From Gadus chalcogrammus (taxonomy: Eukaryota; Chordata; Actinopteri; Gadiformes; Gadidae), in NCBI RefSeq assembly GCF_026213295.1, contig NC_079423.1, positions 20,036,288-20,100,287 on the forward strand: a DNA stretch of 64,000 nucleotides. The letters run 5' to 3'. Of the stretch, positions 43,501 to 54,426 are shown in pieces (the first letter of the stretch is position 1; each line of letters starts with the position of its first letter). The notes beneath the pieces are model-generated. The model was not told where the DNA came from and did no database searches. It saw nothing but the letters and a program-made list of their open reading frames with translations. A program made the position numbers and the translations under genes.

Positions 43501-46500
43501 CATCAGGATCACTCCTGTTGGGGGATCCAAGCAGGACTTCCTCCAACTCCTCATCTGATGTCAATGTGATGACATCCTCTCTAAATAAGGGAAATGATTC
43601 ATGCATAGACAAATGTCAAGGACATTCTCATGGTGACAAACACACAAGGCATCAGACAGCACAATGTATTTTTGGAAGGCTATGGATTAAACACAAATTG
43701 TAACTTTATGTGCATCATGTTATATCTGTAAATAAAGCAATACTAAAAACGAAATATAACTGTAGGTGGTGGCAATGGGGAGTTTGGGACCGATTGGGAC
43801 AATGGTATTCTCAAAAAGTAGGATTCTCCAAAAAGTCATTTTACCCATTTCCCTTTACATCATCAAGTATCTTTCTGTGTAGTATGTAGCCAATGATAAT
43901 GACAACCAACACAAAGACTCAAGGCTTCATTTATGTGTATGCCATTACAAGACGTTAGAATGGAATTACAATCACTTGCCTTAGCAAAGCCTCATGTTCT
44001 CCACCGACTGAAGATGCATTGCTATGGAAGGGGGAAAAGTAAAGTTATAGAGGTCGGCAGATTTAAAAATATCCAAGAGGAACAGACTTTGTGAAATTTG
44101 TGATTGTCAAGAAGTGGACAATGAATCTCATTTTCTTTTATACTGTCCCTTCTACGATGAACTAAAGAGTACCTTTTGTAAATGAACTGTTGGCACAAAA
44201 CCCTGAAATATTCTGGAGTAATGATGATCAGGATGGAATCTTTGTTTACCTTCAATGTTTATACGTTAGCATCTTTTGTTACTAAAGCCAGCATGAACCG
44301 TGAGGATGGTTTATATCGTTAATGTTAATATTGTTTAGCATCTACTTTTGGTTTTAGGTCGGTCTATGTTTTATAATGGTGTCCTATAAGCCCTTATATA
44401 GTCCTTATATGTCCTATAAGCACGCTAATGCATGACACAATAATAAAACAAATCTAAATATAACAGTAACAGACTCAAAACCCAGCGAGTATAAAATTAA
44501 TCAAATCCATAGCTATCTCTAGGATGGCTTTCTTGAAAAACAAGTGATTTACCTCACTGATACCCCAGGCTGGATCTCAGGGATGGCAGGGGATAATTCA
44601 TCCTCAGGGGCAGGACTAAGAAACCAAAAATAACATTTCTGCTTTTAGATATTAATTCCAAGACATTGCCTTGCCCATGTTGCAAGTTATAGTTCCACAA
44701 ATACCCCTTACTTTGTCATAGGTCCGGGTGGCACGACGTTTTCTGTGGTGGTGGGGTTGCTGTAGAGCAATTAGTCATGAGTCAGAATATAACCTTATTA
44801 CCAGAGACAAACGGGACAACTTAAAAACAATGTGAAGTAGGCCACAACAAGAAAAAAACACTTGCCTCATTGTGAGTTCCTCACTGGTGGAATTCTAAAG
44901 GAAATTAACAGCATTAATTTATAGCACGACATATTACATTACATAATACAAAATGTAAACATATTAGCTGACCTTTGGCCGAAGATATAAATTGGACCGT
45001 TGCAGTGCCTGGTGGGTATGTATGTCCATTGGGCACTGCTCTGTAAGGGGCACCACCTCCCGCTGTCCATTTACCCGGCAAAGTTCAAATTCCTCAGGCA
45101 CCTGTGAGAAATCCTTACAATTTATAAAGCAGATAAGAGGAAAACACGTACACCATCTGTTGTAGGCCTATGTCACTATTAAAACGGTCGTTTTTGGAAA
45201 TACCATTGCATATTGGTGTTAGGCAATTACACTTAACACTAGGAACGCCGGGCCATTTCTACTTACTACTAGCGCCACAAGAGGGGTCAAATGACCCCTA
45301 AATCATTTGTATGAGAGGCTGTGCATTTGCACTTAATGATCACTAGGTGGCGCCAATGAGCTATTACCGCTCGAGCGCCACATGTGTGTGTCACAAGCCT
45401 AGTCCTCACGATTTTGTCATAAATGTACATATATGAAATACAAACAGCCTATATTTTCCCAAAGGGTTTAAGATTAAATGATATAAAAAATAAAGTAATT
45501 AAATTAATTGAGATAGGCCTATATTGTTATCGTGGATATTTTCTCAACAAATATATGTATTCCATCAAATTTAAGAAACTGCAGTTGGCTGAGTGGTGTA
45601 GAATCTGCTCTGCAATACGGGGGACCCGAGTTCACGTCCTGGGTATGTCTTTAATTCTTGCCGTTGGCTTATTTTTGTGATTTCCTTTATATCAAAGAAA
45701 TTAGGCCTAACGATTTACTTTTTATGACGGCTGTTCTAGTGTTAAAATAGCTAATTGAATAGCTAGAACATACCCCAGTAATGTTGTCCCGGAGTATCTG
45801 ATGGAACTGCTGGGGTGTGAGGTCCAGGGCCACCACAACCCTAACGGGCGCTGTGGCATCTATGAACAGACAAAGACATGTCTCAAGAGCTTACATGAAG
45901 CCCAATACGATGGGAAATCTAAAGTCTACATGACCACACTCCATCCGTTACCTTAAGGGGATCTATTATGCTTTTCGACTTTTATGAACTATAAACGTTG
46001 GTATAATGATTGAGTCATGTTTAACCATACACAAAGAACAATCTAGATTTTCGGGAAACTCTTCCTCTCATCTGGGCGCTTTCAGCATTCTCTGTCAACG
46101 CTCCGTTTCGTCCTTCTCCGCCCCCTCCTGCCAACCCAACTCTGTTGTTATTGGTTACATTACTTGGAGCGCGAGCGCTGGCAGATTTGACCAGGCATAT
46201 GGGGGCGTGGCAGGTGTACGTCTACGTAGATGTTTCCCGAAAATGTGAACAAGTGAATCGGAATCGTTGTCCCGAGTGTTTAGCGCTCTGCACAGCAACC
46301 CCAGACTGTAAGCAGGGGTCGAAATGCATGTACGTCATTATTTGACACTTTAGTATGGTTAAACATGACTATCAATCATTATAACAACGTTTATAGGTCA
46401 TAAAAGTCGAAAAAGCATAATAGGTCCCCATTACCTCTGTATGTATGGCTCCAAATAAATCGTTATAAGGGTGTAACTGGCTGTAATCAAAAAATCGTAT

Positions 46501-47138
46501 TCATCCAAACTACCTCTGCCAAAAAAAAGCTATCGACTTACCATTTCTATGCCTCACAGAAGTAATGTCACTTCTTAGGACTGCGACTTTAAGGGTTATT
46601 TGTCGGGGCCTTCCTGTCCTGGTGCCTCGCCTCCTTCTGGGCACTGACCTGGCACCTGGCTCCTGCCTAAAGCCCTGTAGTCTACATCCAAAATGTAAAG
46701 AGTATGTTTGTATGCCTTTATGAAAATGAAAATAGAAACAAGAACATTTCATTCAGTCCTTCTAGATCCAGTTTGCCCGTACTATGCTAGCACGTGGCAA
46801 CGGGCAATACTAGCCTGCTAATAAAACAGTCGAGGCAAATCAACTATAACGCCTTTTTTCATCATTATGTTTTTGTATTTATTTGACGGCACAGCGATCC
46901 GGGGATATTCCCAAAATATCCGGGGCTAAAGCCTCGAATGCTACATCGTGACGAAAGAAACGGTAACAAAATGTTTACGCTTAGTCCATCGTGTAGGCTA
47001 ATACACGAAAATACCTTACCTGTCCATGACCGAAGATCCCTCTGCCTCGACTTCAGTTAAAATTCGGTTTATATGTGCATTCAACCTATCTCGCAGCTCT
47101 GTCATCCGGTGCCGGATTCTTGCTGGCCTCTCCGACAT
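40571..47138 (-). CDS. HECT-domain E3 ubiquitin ligase (G2E3-like), 14 exons
   Basis: Exons: 47138-47020, 46681-46542, 45859-45774, 45101-44973, 44894-44866, 44759-44712, 44615-44553, 44021-43980, 43580-43502, 43351-43137, 42912-42665, 42472-42319, 41533-41295, 40821-40571. They join in phase to 1842 nt, 613 residues, without a stop. Two introns use GC donors (after 44866 and 43980). Residues from about 245 on form a full-length HECT domain: SVEFVSEMAADYGGPRREFF, then QALDQNKFYTAGKLTAW, with catalytic Cys580 in the ASTCSLSLFLP motif and a GSLGFG end. HECT ligases take ubiquitin from an E2 onto this cysteine and pass it to a substrate. The N-terminal 245 residues have an Arg-rich stretch and a short EFELCRVNG...LYLRPK module seen in fish G2E3-like proteins; PHD/RING fingers are absent. 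It lies 1.6 kb upstream of the integrase gene, same strand. Its role in transposition is inferred. Confidence 0.9.
41591..42002. mobile_element. hAT-type MITE in a HECT-gene intron
   Basis: Starts TAGTGCTGTCAGTTAAACGC and ends in the inverted CGCTTGACAGCACTA. The 8-bp flanks GTAATTAT and GTAATATT agree at 6 of 8. It lies in the intron between exons 12 and 13 of the HECT gene. Confidence 0.75.
45237..45741. mobile_element. piggyBac-like MITE in a HECT-gene intron
   Basis: Starts CACTAGGAACGCCG and ends in the inverted CGGCTGTTCTAGTG, flanked by TTAA at 45233-45236 and 45742-45745. It sits about 30 bp from exon 3 of the HECT gene without touching it. It contains a tRNA-like segment at 45581-45645. 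Confidence 0.75.
45581..45645 (+). other. tRNA-like segment
   Basis: AGTTGGCTGAGTGG resembles an A box and GAGTTCACGTCC a B box. The ends do not pair as an acceptor stem; probably a SINE head or tRNA relic. Confidence 0.4.
45957..46430. mobile_element. MITE with GGGGAYCTATTATGC ends in a HECT-gene intron
   Basis: Left end GGGGATCTATTATGCTTTTC; right end is the reverse complement of GGGGACCTATTATGC. The flanks could be read as a degenerate TTAA or an 8-bp TTACCT-type duplication, so the superfamily is open. It lies in the intron between exons 2 and 3 of the HECT gene. Confidence 0.65.
46745..46860. repeat. Fragment of the Kolobok-like inverted repeat
   Basis: CATTTCATTCAGTCCTTCTA, then GGCAATACTAGCCTGCTA and AAATCAACTATAACG, match diverged parts of the inverted repeats at 18890-19020. 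It lies in intron 1 of the HECT gene. Confidence 0.6.
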
Positions 47139-47167
47139 CTTGAATGATTTTTTTAAACCGTCAAACG

Positions 47168-47178
47168 CCTTTAAATAG
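47168..47178 (-). promoter_or_regulatory. Candidate TATA element of the HECT gene
   Basis: The minus strand reads CTATTTAAAGGCG about 30-40 bp upstream of the ATG at 47138. The spacing would give a very short 5' untranslated region, so the start site needs transcript data. Confidence 0.4.
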
Positions 47179-47321
47179 ACCCAAATGTGGCGGGAGAGTG
47201 TGTTTCCTCCGTCAAAGTTTCTGCGTCCAATAAGCGAACAGAGGGAGTCGCTGAGTTCAATGACGTTGAAGCCAGTCAGTCATCTGATGAAATCTTCACG
47301 CACGGTTTACAGCCTATAATA

Positions 47322-48422
47322 CAGTTTTTCTCAGTCGCTTTGGTTCATTTCTCAGATCAGAATTGAAATTCTCAAAACTACCGGTTCAATCTTCACATCA
47401 GTGTGTCACTTGTGCACATGAAAAAAACACTTTCTCATTTATTTGAACACGTTGCAAATGCTTTGGTACATCCATGCACTCTTTCCTACATTATCAATTG
47501 CTTATGTCATGTTGATCAAAATGTATTGTAATGGTCTCTATGGAATAGTCTCACCCCCACAACATTTAGGTATTAGTTCATTGCATAAGTCTTTACATGC
47601 AAAATGGTTGAACAAGTTGTCATAATATGTCAAGCATATTTCTATACATTTTTATATACTGGCGTTAGACTCTATTTTTTGTTATTTTTTCTAAATCTGT
47701 CCTGAATTGGTCAATTGCTACCAGGTGAATCTTGACTCTAAAGAAGGGAAATGTGTGAAGTGTTAGATCAACCAATGATCAACCAATAGCTCAAAGGTGC
47801 ATCTCCTGAACAATGAACTGGCAAGTATATATATAGCTGGAGCACAACACAATGTTACAGTAAATTGTCTGAGAATTTGTGGCCCAACAGACAGGAACGT
47901 CAGGAGTTGTAGGATGACTGCACTGTAATTCCGACAGCAATGCATGTACAGTTTACCCTAAGGAGATTTTCCTATGTTCACATTTCTAGCAATGACAGGG
48001 TCTGTCAACAAATTACAGTACAAACAGTCAAAGCGTAAATGTGAATCTTGTCCAGTCTCTTGCAATCAATCTCCCACATACACTAAGGTGTAACTTACAA
48101 TTTACAATAATTGTCTTCAAAACTTTAGCCATGGTTTTCATCAGAACATCCTTCCAGAGTAGGTTATATTGACAACATGACTAAGCAATTTGACTGTCTT
48201 ATCCGTAGACATGACACAAGGAATTGTCATTTTGATGACACTGACATGTTCATCGACACAGATATTTACTTTTGAGAAACTAACTATGGATTTTGAGCAA
48301 GAGACTTGCTTTTGCATGAAATCCATGGTGTTTTGCTATTTGTACGAATTATTTTGAGAAATGCACTTACTTTTTTGCAAATTTCAATTCTGATCTGAGA
48401 AATGTACAAAAGACAAAAACTG
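47322..48422. mobile_element. mariner-like MITE upstream of the HECT gene
   Basis: Ends CAGTTTTTCTCAGTCGC and, inverted, CAGTTTTTGTCTTTTG, both leading into TTCTCAGATCAGAATTGAAA, with TA on either side (47320-47321 and 48423-48424). No intact transposase. Confidence 0.7.
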
Positions 48423-48424
48423 TA

Positions 48425-49605
48425 ATATATATTTATGGCTTCTACCGTGCGACATTGCACAGTTTTTATAGGAATGAATGGGCCATTTTGGAATCCGCTG
48501 TCAATTCTATAATAGCTCCATGGTCCAGACACTGTACAAATCACATGAAGTACGAGATTCTGGTAGGACCAGTGCTCGAAGTGGGCCGGTAGCCTACTCG
48601 CCGGCACTTCTACATTTTACCCTTTGGCGTCCCTGCCCTTTTTCTTGCGTACCGGCACTTGTCACAGGCTGCCGGTACTTTACTCTGTTTAAGTGCGTTT
48701 GCAGAGTTGGGTAAATGGGCCTGCCCTCGCGGTCTGCCCGGGCCAAGTTTCGGGCAGGAAGGGCCCCCCCTTCCTGCCCTCGGAGTCCAACCGGGCCAAG
48801 TTTCGGTGCGGGCGTCCCAGTTAGGCCCTAGAATAAGGTATTAAAATTTTAGGGCGATAGGACCTTCTTATCTCAAAAAACTGTTTTTCCACCACATTCT
48901 GAACCATTAGGTCTTGCAGGTAACACTTCTGAGGGGCTTTGTCCAAATGACACTCCATTTGGGAAAACTTTTTTTCTCTAAGGGCTAGAACTCCAAATCT
49001 CGGATATGTCGTTCTCGGGTTCCCGGGAAATGTGTTTAAACATTTTAGTATCCCTAGCTATCTCGAAAAGGGGCGTGACCTCCAACAGTACAGTAAATGT
49101 ATATAAGACATGTTTCTAGTGAGGAGAGAGGTTCGTTTCTAGTTTTATTTATATTTATAGTTATATTCAGTTATATTTCGTTTTTAGTTTCTAGTCCTAA
49201 TTTTTTGTGGGATGGAGGTGTATATTTGTGGCTTAAGTTCTGTAGACACCGCTGGCCTGTGGCCACGTTTTTGAAGTCTGGGGTCAAAAGGTCAAAAGGA
49301 GCCGGCACCACGCCGCTTATGAGATAACAAAAAGTTAATGTCTATTTCTCTCATAACTTTTTGTCATTATTAAAGAGAGGCCTGATTCTCAGATATGCAT
49401 GTTGGATGGCTAGGGTGTAGGTCTGGGAAGAACTCCAGGCCAAAATCTTGCAAGCGAGCAGCTGGGTGAGGTGCAACGAGATGGAGCACTTGCTGAGTCA
49501 TTTCCTGTAGGGCTGGAGCCACAGGTGGAAGCGTATGCGTCCTTTGCGAGCCCCTTTGATGGATAAGAGACCCCAAGGTACATCTTACTTAAATGTTAAT
49601 AATAA
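48425..49605. other. Non-coding stretch within the giant transposon
   Basis: About 48560-48720 contains GTGCTCGAAGTGGGCCGG and repeated GCCGGTAC/GCCGGCAC phrases typical of a dispersed fish repeat. A minus-strand frame at 49370-49576 has no recognisable domain and no ATG start, and is not taken as a gene. Confidence 0.4.
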
Positions 49606-50415
49606 ATAATAATAAATTAAATGTATATAGCGCTTAATATGGTATTCTAAGACGCTTTACATATTGCCCTATCAAAACTATGTAAGACAGACTAGGAATA
49701 AAAGAAAAATAGAGGTTAAACATGAAGAATAAGGTGGTAGTTAGGTGGGGAAGGCTAGTGTGAAAAGGTGTGTTTTGAGGGCAGATTTGAAAGAAGAGAG
49801 GGTTGGAGAGACTTTGATGTGGGAGGGGAGTGAATTCCAAAGGGTGGGGGCAGCAACTGAGAAGGCCCGATCACCCCAAGTCCGTCGCTCAGTCCGTGGA
49901 ACTTGTAGCAGGTTGGCAGAATTGGACCTAAGGAATCGGGAGGGGGCGTGGTGATGGAGGAGGTCGGCAAGGTAGGGGGGGGCTAGGCTGTTGAGGGCCT
50001 TGTAGGTGATGAGTAAGATTTTGTAGTTGATTCTTTGTTTATTTGGAAGCCAATGGAGTTCACGGAGGACAAGTGTGATGTGTTCTCTGGAGCGGGTACC
50101 AGTGAGGAGGCCTGCAGCTGAGTTCTGGACATATTGAAGTTTTTTGAGGACTTTGTTGGTGGTGCCGTAGAGAAGACCATTACAGTAGTCAAGCCTGGAT
50201 GAAATGAAAGCGTGGATGAGTGATCACAGCAGCGGTAGTTGACAGGTTGGGGCGGAGGCGGGCGATGTTTCGGAGGTGGAAAAAGGCAGTTTTGGTAATA
50301 TGGTTAACATGGGGGAGGAAGGAGAGAGTGGGGTCCAGGATAACTCCAAGGTTACGGATTTTGGTGGAGCCGTCAATGTTAAGGGTGAAGTTCAGAGTGG
50401 ATTGAGTGAGGGTGT
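49606..50415. repeat. Dispersed non-coding repeat, class not assigned
   Basis: Begins with AATAATAAATTAAATG and the phrase TATATAGCGCTTAATA, followed by a G-rich stretch (TTGTAGGTGATGAGTAAGAT, AGGCCTGCAGCTGAGTTCTG) that I recognise as a common fish repeat. It has no ORF of note. It ends directly at the minisatellite fragment beside the right inverted repeat. Confidence 0.5.
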
Positions 50416-50457
50416 CATGCTGCTGGCCTTGCCCCTCCTCATGCTGCTGGTCTTGCC
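50416..50457 (+). repeat. Inverted fragment of the integrase minisatellite
   Basis: CATGCTGCTGGCCTTGCCCC and what follows is about 1.75 units of the 24-bp repeat at 36337-36624, in reverse orientation, touching the inner edge of the right inverted repeat. Confidence 0.9.
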
Positions 50458-51942
50458 AACTAGAACATAAAAAAATAAATCTCTACCTAAAGAGAACCAG
50501 TTTTCAAAGTGAATATCAGCTTGGAAACATAACATAGTAGGCCTATACCAAAACCTCTATCAATCAGTACCCCTATCTATGGGAATGAGTCACACCAAGT
50601 TTAAAGCTAGTAGGGAGAGAGTGCAATGTGGCAGAAGTTAAAGTAATGTGCTTTAATTTAGAACTCTAGATGGTGGTCTATGGTGCTATTTCACTTCATT
50701 AATGTACCGAGTTTTAACACAAATCATATTTAATTGACATATCACTATAGTTAATAATTAAATCTTAAAATAAATGCTTTCTAACTTCTTAGGGGTTAGG
50801 GGCTAACGAGTCAGTTGTAACAGCAATGTAGTAGTCGCATGGCAAAGGTAGGTTTTTCCCTATCCAAGCAGTGGCACGCCAACCAGCAAACATTTCCTCG
50901 ACCTGCGTCGAGGTATATAAGTCAAGTAGATGTCGAGTCACAACCTGACTTTATTTCGAGCATTTGACGACATGAAAACATAATTTTGGAATTGGAGTGT
51001 TGAAACTGAATAGACACTGCCAGCAAGCATTTCTGCATTTAACAAGTCTAATAAACGCCGGGTCACAACGTTACTTTATTTCAACCATTTGTCGGCATGA
51101 AAACATATAGGCCTATAGGGAAATGGTGATTTAGAGGACAGCTTGTTTGACACTTTTGTAACTGTGGCTCCCTCTCACTCCTTTCCACTGTGTATTTATA
51201 TCGATTGAACGAGAGGATGTAACGATAACTCCACGAAAATAAAGGCTCGATGGCTATAATAATTTAAATATAATTAACTTATAAAGCGTGTTACAAGACA
51301 CCAAGGTGATCTGGCTGGCTGACTAAAAAGGCACTGTCTTTGGAACTTAACACAGGAGGTCTGGCTTGCCGACGAAAAAGCATTGCGATCATAAAAGCGT
51401 GACCATCTGACAAAAGCAGAAGTAAGGTAATGAATGGATTCGATCCAACAACCTTCTGCCTAAAGGTCGAGCGTCTCTATCAAATGTGCCACGGGAACCA
51501 CACGGTTGCATTTGCATTTACTAAAATATATATCTGAATGACGCTACAACTAACGCCAAATGAGAGGAGAAATTCTCAAAGCAGATCTGTGCTGAACTGA
51601 TTTGGTCTGCTTGTCTTGGTCAGCGATTGGGCGCAAACACTTCAAATGCATTGGCTGAGATAAAAGAAGGGCGGAGATTATTAGCATACTAGAGGAACGC
51701 CGTATTTTACGCGCGTTTTGATGTTCAAAACGCGCGTATTTTACGCGCGTTTTGATGTTCAAAACGCGCGTATTTTACGCGCGCTCTTGAAAGGCTTAAA
51801 TTGCGGCGTAAAAAGCGGCGCTTTTTTGCGCATGACGGCGTAAAATACGCAGTTTTTCTACATTTTACGGCGTATTTTACGGCGTAATGAAGGTGATACG
51901 CGTCTAAATGATGCCGCTTTATGGCGGGGATGGCTTGCCATA
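50458..51942. repeat. Right terminal inverted repeat of the giant transposon
   Basis: Reverse complement of 34576-36026, about 35 bp longer because one palindromic unit near the tip (about 51710-51780) is duplicated. It carries the tRNA-like segment at 51434-51500 on the minus strand. Confidence 0.9.
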
Positions 51943-52099
51943 GCAAATCAAATCTTGCCGCGCCGCAAATCAAATTTTGCTGCTGATTTTCTCGGCAGCA
52001 AGTGGTCCGGCAGCAAACCCGCAACGCGTCTCTACATTCACTTTGAATGGGATCGTGCTGCGCGGCATCTTTTTGCATCTTTTGGTGTGAACGCAGGGT
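51943..52099. mobile_element. Right half of the MITE split by the giant transposon
   Basis: Opens with the second copy of GCAAAT and ends TTTTGGTGTGAACGCAGGGT before TA. It matches the right half of the intact copy at 60869-61224, including ACATTCACTTTGAATGGGAT. Confidence 0.75.
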
Positions 52100-52283
52100 T
52101 AGTGGTCAGTTTTGTCACTGGTAACCACTAAGTAAACTAGGCTACAGAATGTCCTCACAGTGGAGTGGATAACAAAACTTCAGCTAGCATGTGTCACACA
52201 GCTAACTGGCTGGGTTAGCTAACAGTGGCTAACCCCCTCGTCCAGTATGCATAAAGAACTCAAATTAAAACAACTTAACTTAC

Positions 52284-52526
52284 CATGGCTGTTGTGGACT
52301 GGACCGGGGGAGCTACACCCTGGAGTGCAGCCCGTACAGCTGCAATAACCACCCGTTCGATGTGTAGGACTCCCAGAGAACCGGACATGCCTGCTTGCCT
52401 TTGTCGTGCGATCTTTGCAGCGCGATTTGAAGCCACTGCAGCGGGCGTGGTTTCCTTGGGGATTTGAATATTTTCTAAATATTTAGCTTTAAACTTGGGG
52501 ACACATTTAGAGTTAACATTTAACAT
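52284..52526 (-). other. Candidate coding exon with splice donor
   Basis: The minus-strand frame runs open from 52526 and ends at a consensus GTAAGT donor after 52284. An internal methionine at 52390 opens MSGSLGVLHIERVV. The predicted peptide is Ala-rich and shows no domain I recognise. It could be the first exon of a host gene or part of an unclassified repeat. No partner exon was found in the window. Confidence 0.3.
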
Positions 52527-52680
52527 TTAGATTAAGATTTAACATTTAGATTTAACATTTAGATATAAATTTAAGATTTAGATTTTACATTTATATTTAA
52601 CATTTATATTTTTTTTTTACATTTATATTTAGATATATCATTTATATTTAGATAAAATTTATATATAATTTCTAACATGG
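52500..52680. repeat. Degenerate AACATTTAGATTT repeat
   Basis: Phrases ACATTTAGATTTAA and ACATTTATATTT recur about ten times. Low complexity, non-coding. Confidence 0.7.
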
Positions 52681-53245
52681 ATTTTGTAGCTACATTTGAA
52701 CATATTGTTGACAATTACGTTTAACGTGTTGCTTTACATGAATTTTTCTCTAAAATGTGAGGAAAATGCGCTAAATGTGAGGAAAGTGAGCTAAATGTTG
52801 AAAATGTATCAGCTAAAAAATTGTAACAACGTTTTTACAAACGGCACCCCATAGACACCCAGCAGGCGCTTTTGTGTGTATGCTCCGAAAATTATTGTTA
52901 CGCTTCATTTAAAACCTTTTCTCTTGTATCGCCGAATTATTAGTGTGCTTGCTTGATGTAGGCCTACAAGAATCTGTGGTTTTAATCGCGTATGATAAAT
53001 TCTCTGTCGTTATTGTCCGGTGCTGCCGGGCTGGGCGGCGTCAGTGTCCGCCTGCGTTTCATTCAGACGGCTGCTCCATCCTTGTCCAGACGGTCCACTT
53101 GTTGGCGTCGTCACCGCCTTGAATTATTGTTAAAGTAGATCATGTTTTGCTCACCGCTCGCATTGACTTGACTTGAACGAATAATCAAAAATCTAAATTT
53201 TCTCTCCTATTACATGGGGCTCCTGTACTGGGACTGCAGAAGTCA
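52681..53245. other. Non-coding stretch, partly CpG-rich
   Basis: A GC- and CpG-rich patch at about 53020-53130 (GGTGCTGCCGGGCTGGGCGG) stands out from AT-rich surroundings. Together with 58637-58920, from which it is separated only by the hAT nest, it might be a promoter or untranslated exon. No coding sequence was seen. Confidence 0.3.
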
Positions 53246-54021
53246 ATTTAGAGTAGGGCTGTGCAATTAATCGAATTTCGATCGCGATATCGATTTTGGG
53301 GTCAAACGATCTCCAAACTCGTATAATCGAGTTGAAACGATTAATTTGATGTTTGGTTGACTTTCACATCAACCTGAAGTCGACTGAACCGCGCGTTGCC
53401 TGCTGCCGGCTGCCCGCTGCCGGGCGATGGTGCCTCGCGGCAACCGGCGGCATGTCGCAGTTCATGTACTTCAGCGATAATTTTCCGTTTTACAGTAGGC
53501 CTAGAGAGTTTATGAAAGTTTATGAAAGAGACGCGCATGCGAAAGCATTCAACGCGGCGAGAGGGAGTACAATCTAACAGGCGTGCTGCATCAGGAAGTA
53601 TGCCGTTGGCAGGAGGCGGGACATGCCAGTGAACCGCCAATCAGCAGCATCGACTGTTGACAGACATGTTGGAGTAGACCTACCATGTGGAATATTAAAG
53701 TTTCAGTAACGCTACAGTTTGATGAACGATAACAAGCTCCTATAGCAGACTTTAACTAAGAGTTCTTTAAGGCAGAACTGCCAAGTACATCTTGTATATG
53801 TATTTCTGTTTAACAACAATATGATTTTTATTAGCCATGTGTTTGTTATGGCTTTGTGACTTTTAACTTTGCTATGGAGAAATGCTTAAAGACATTAAAT
53901 AGGGAATGTATTATTTCAGTCGAGTCATTCGTCAGTGCATTTGGCTGAATATATTGTATTCATGAAATGTTTTATAAAAATCAAATGTTAGATTCAGAAT
54001 GTTGTGGCAGACAGTACACTT

Positions 54022-54375
54022 TGTGGCATCCCGCCCCTGAAGCCTCGGCCTGAACGGTCCCGTGGGACCGTGAAGGACGGGGTGTACCACCCCCACCCAC
54101 CAGCCGGCGACGGAGAGCACCGGGTCCTTCCCCCCAATCAGGGTGATTGGGGGACACCTGGCCGAAAGCAGAGGAGCCATTTTAAGTGGAGCTCCAGACC
54201 AAGAGCACGGCAGAGGCAGAGACACGCATGGACTGCAGAGGCTTGAGGCTCACGGAGACCCAAGCGCACCCTTATCCTGTCTTTGATAATTGCAATAAAC
54301 GCAGAAGTCGGCTTAAACCAACCGTTGCCACGTGTTTTCCTGAATCCCGGCACATTCTCCAAGCCGGATACCACA
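54022..54375 (+). repeat. 5' LTR of the gypsy element
   Basis: TGTGGCATCC...ACCACA, 354 bp, with an AATAAA at about 54295. The next bases, TATGGTGGAGAATGCAGGC, are where a primer site should be; I cannot match it to a tRNA from memory. Confidence 0.9.
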
Positions 54376-54426
54376 TATGGTGGAGAATGCAGGCATCTTG
54401 AGCGTTCCCACTACTACTACCCCACC

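Larger units (their letters stand above)
34576..51942 (-). mobile_element. Giant TIR transposon with integrase and HECT genes
   Basis: The left end reads TATGGCAAGCCATCCCCGCC at 34576 and the right end is its exact reverse complement at 51942. GCAAAT is duplicated at 34570-34575 and 51943-51948, and removing the element plus one copy rejoins two halves of a MITE known intact elsewhere in the window. Terminal inverted repeats run about 1.45 kb (34576-36026 and 50458-51942). Inside, both on the minus strand, are a 14-exon HECT-domain gene (47138-40571) and a 5-exon integrase gene (38962-36129), both open throughout. Long inverted repeats, 6-bp duplication and a DDE integrase recall Polinton-style integration, but no polymerase, capsid or protease gene is present. 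Smaller elements have inserted in its introns and spacers. The superfamily is unknown to me. Confidence 0.88.

Noticed and set aside
49370..49576. Minus-strand ORF within the giant transposon as a possible third gene
   Set aside because: No ATG start, no recognisable domain, no supporting splice sites; it lies in repeat-rich sequence.
34576..51942. Interpretation as a Polinton/Maverick
   Set aside because: Long inverted repeats and a 6-bp duplication fit, but no DNA polymerase, packaging ATPase, protease or capsid gene is present and the integrase is of a different type.
34576..51942. Interpretation as a host inverted duplication around two host genes
   Set aside because: The exact inverted tips, target duplication and interrupted MITE point to transposition rather than segmental duplication.
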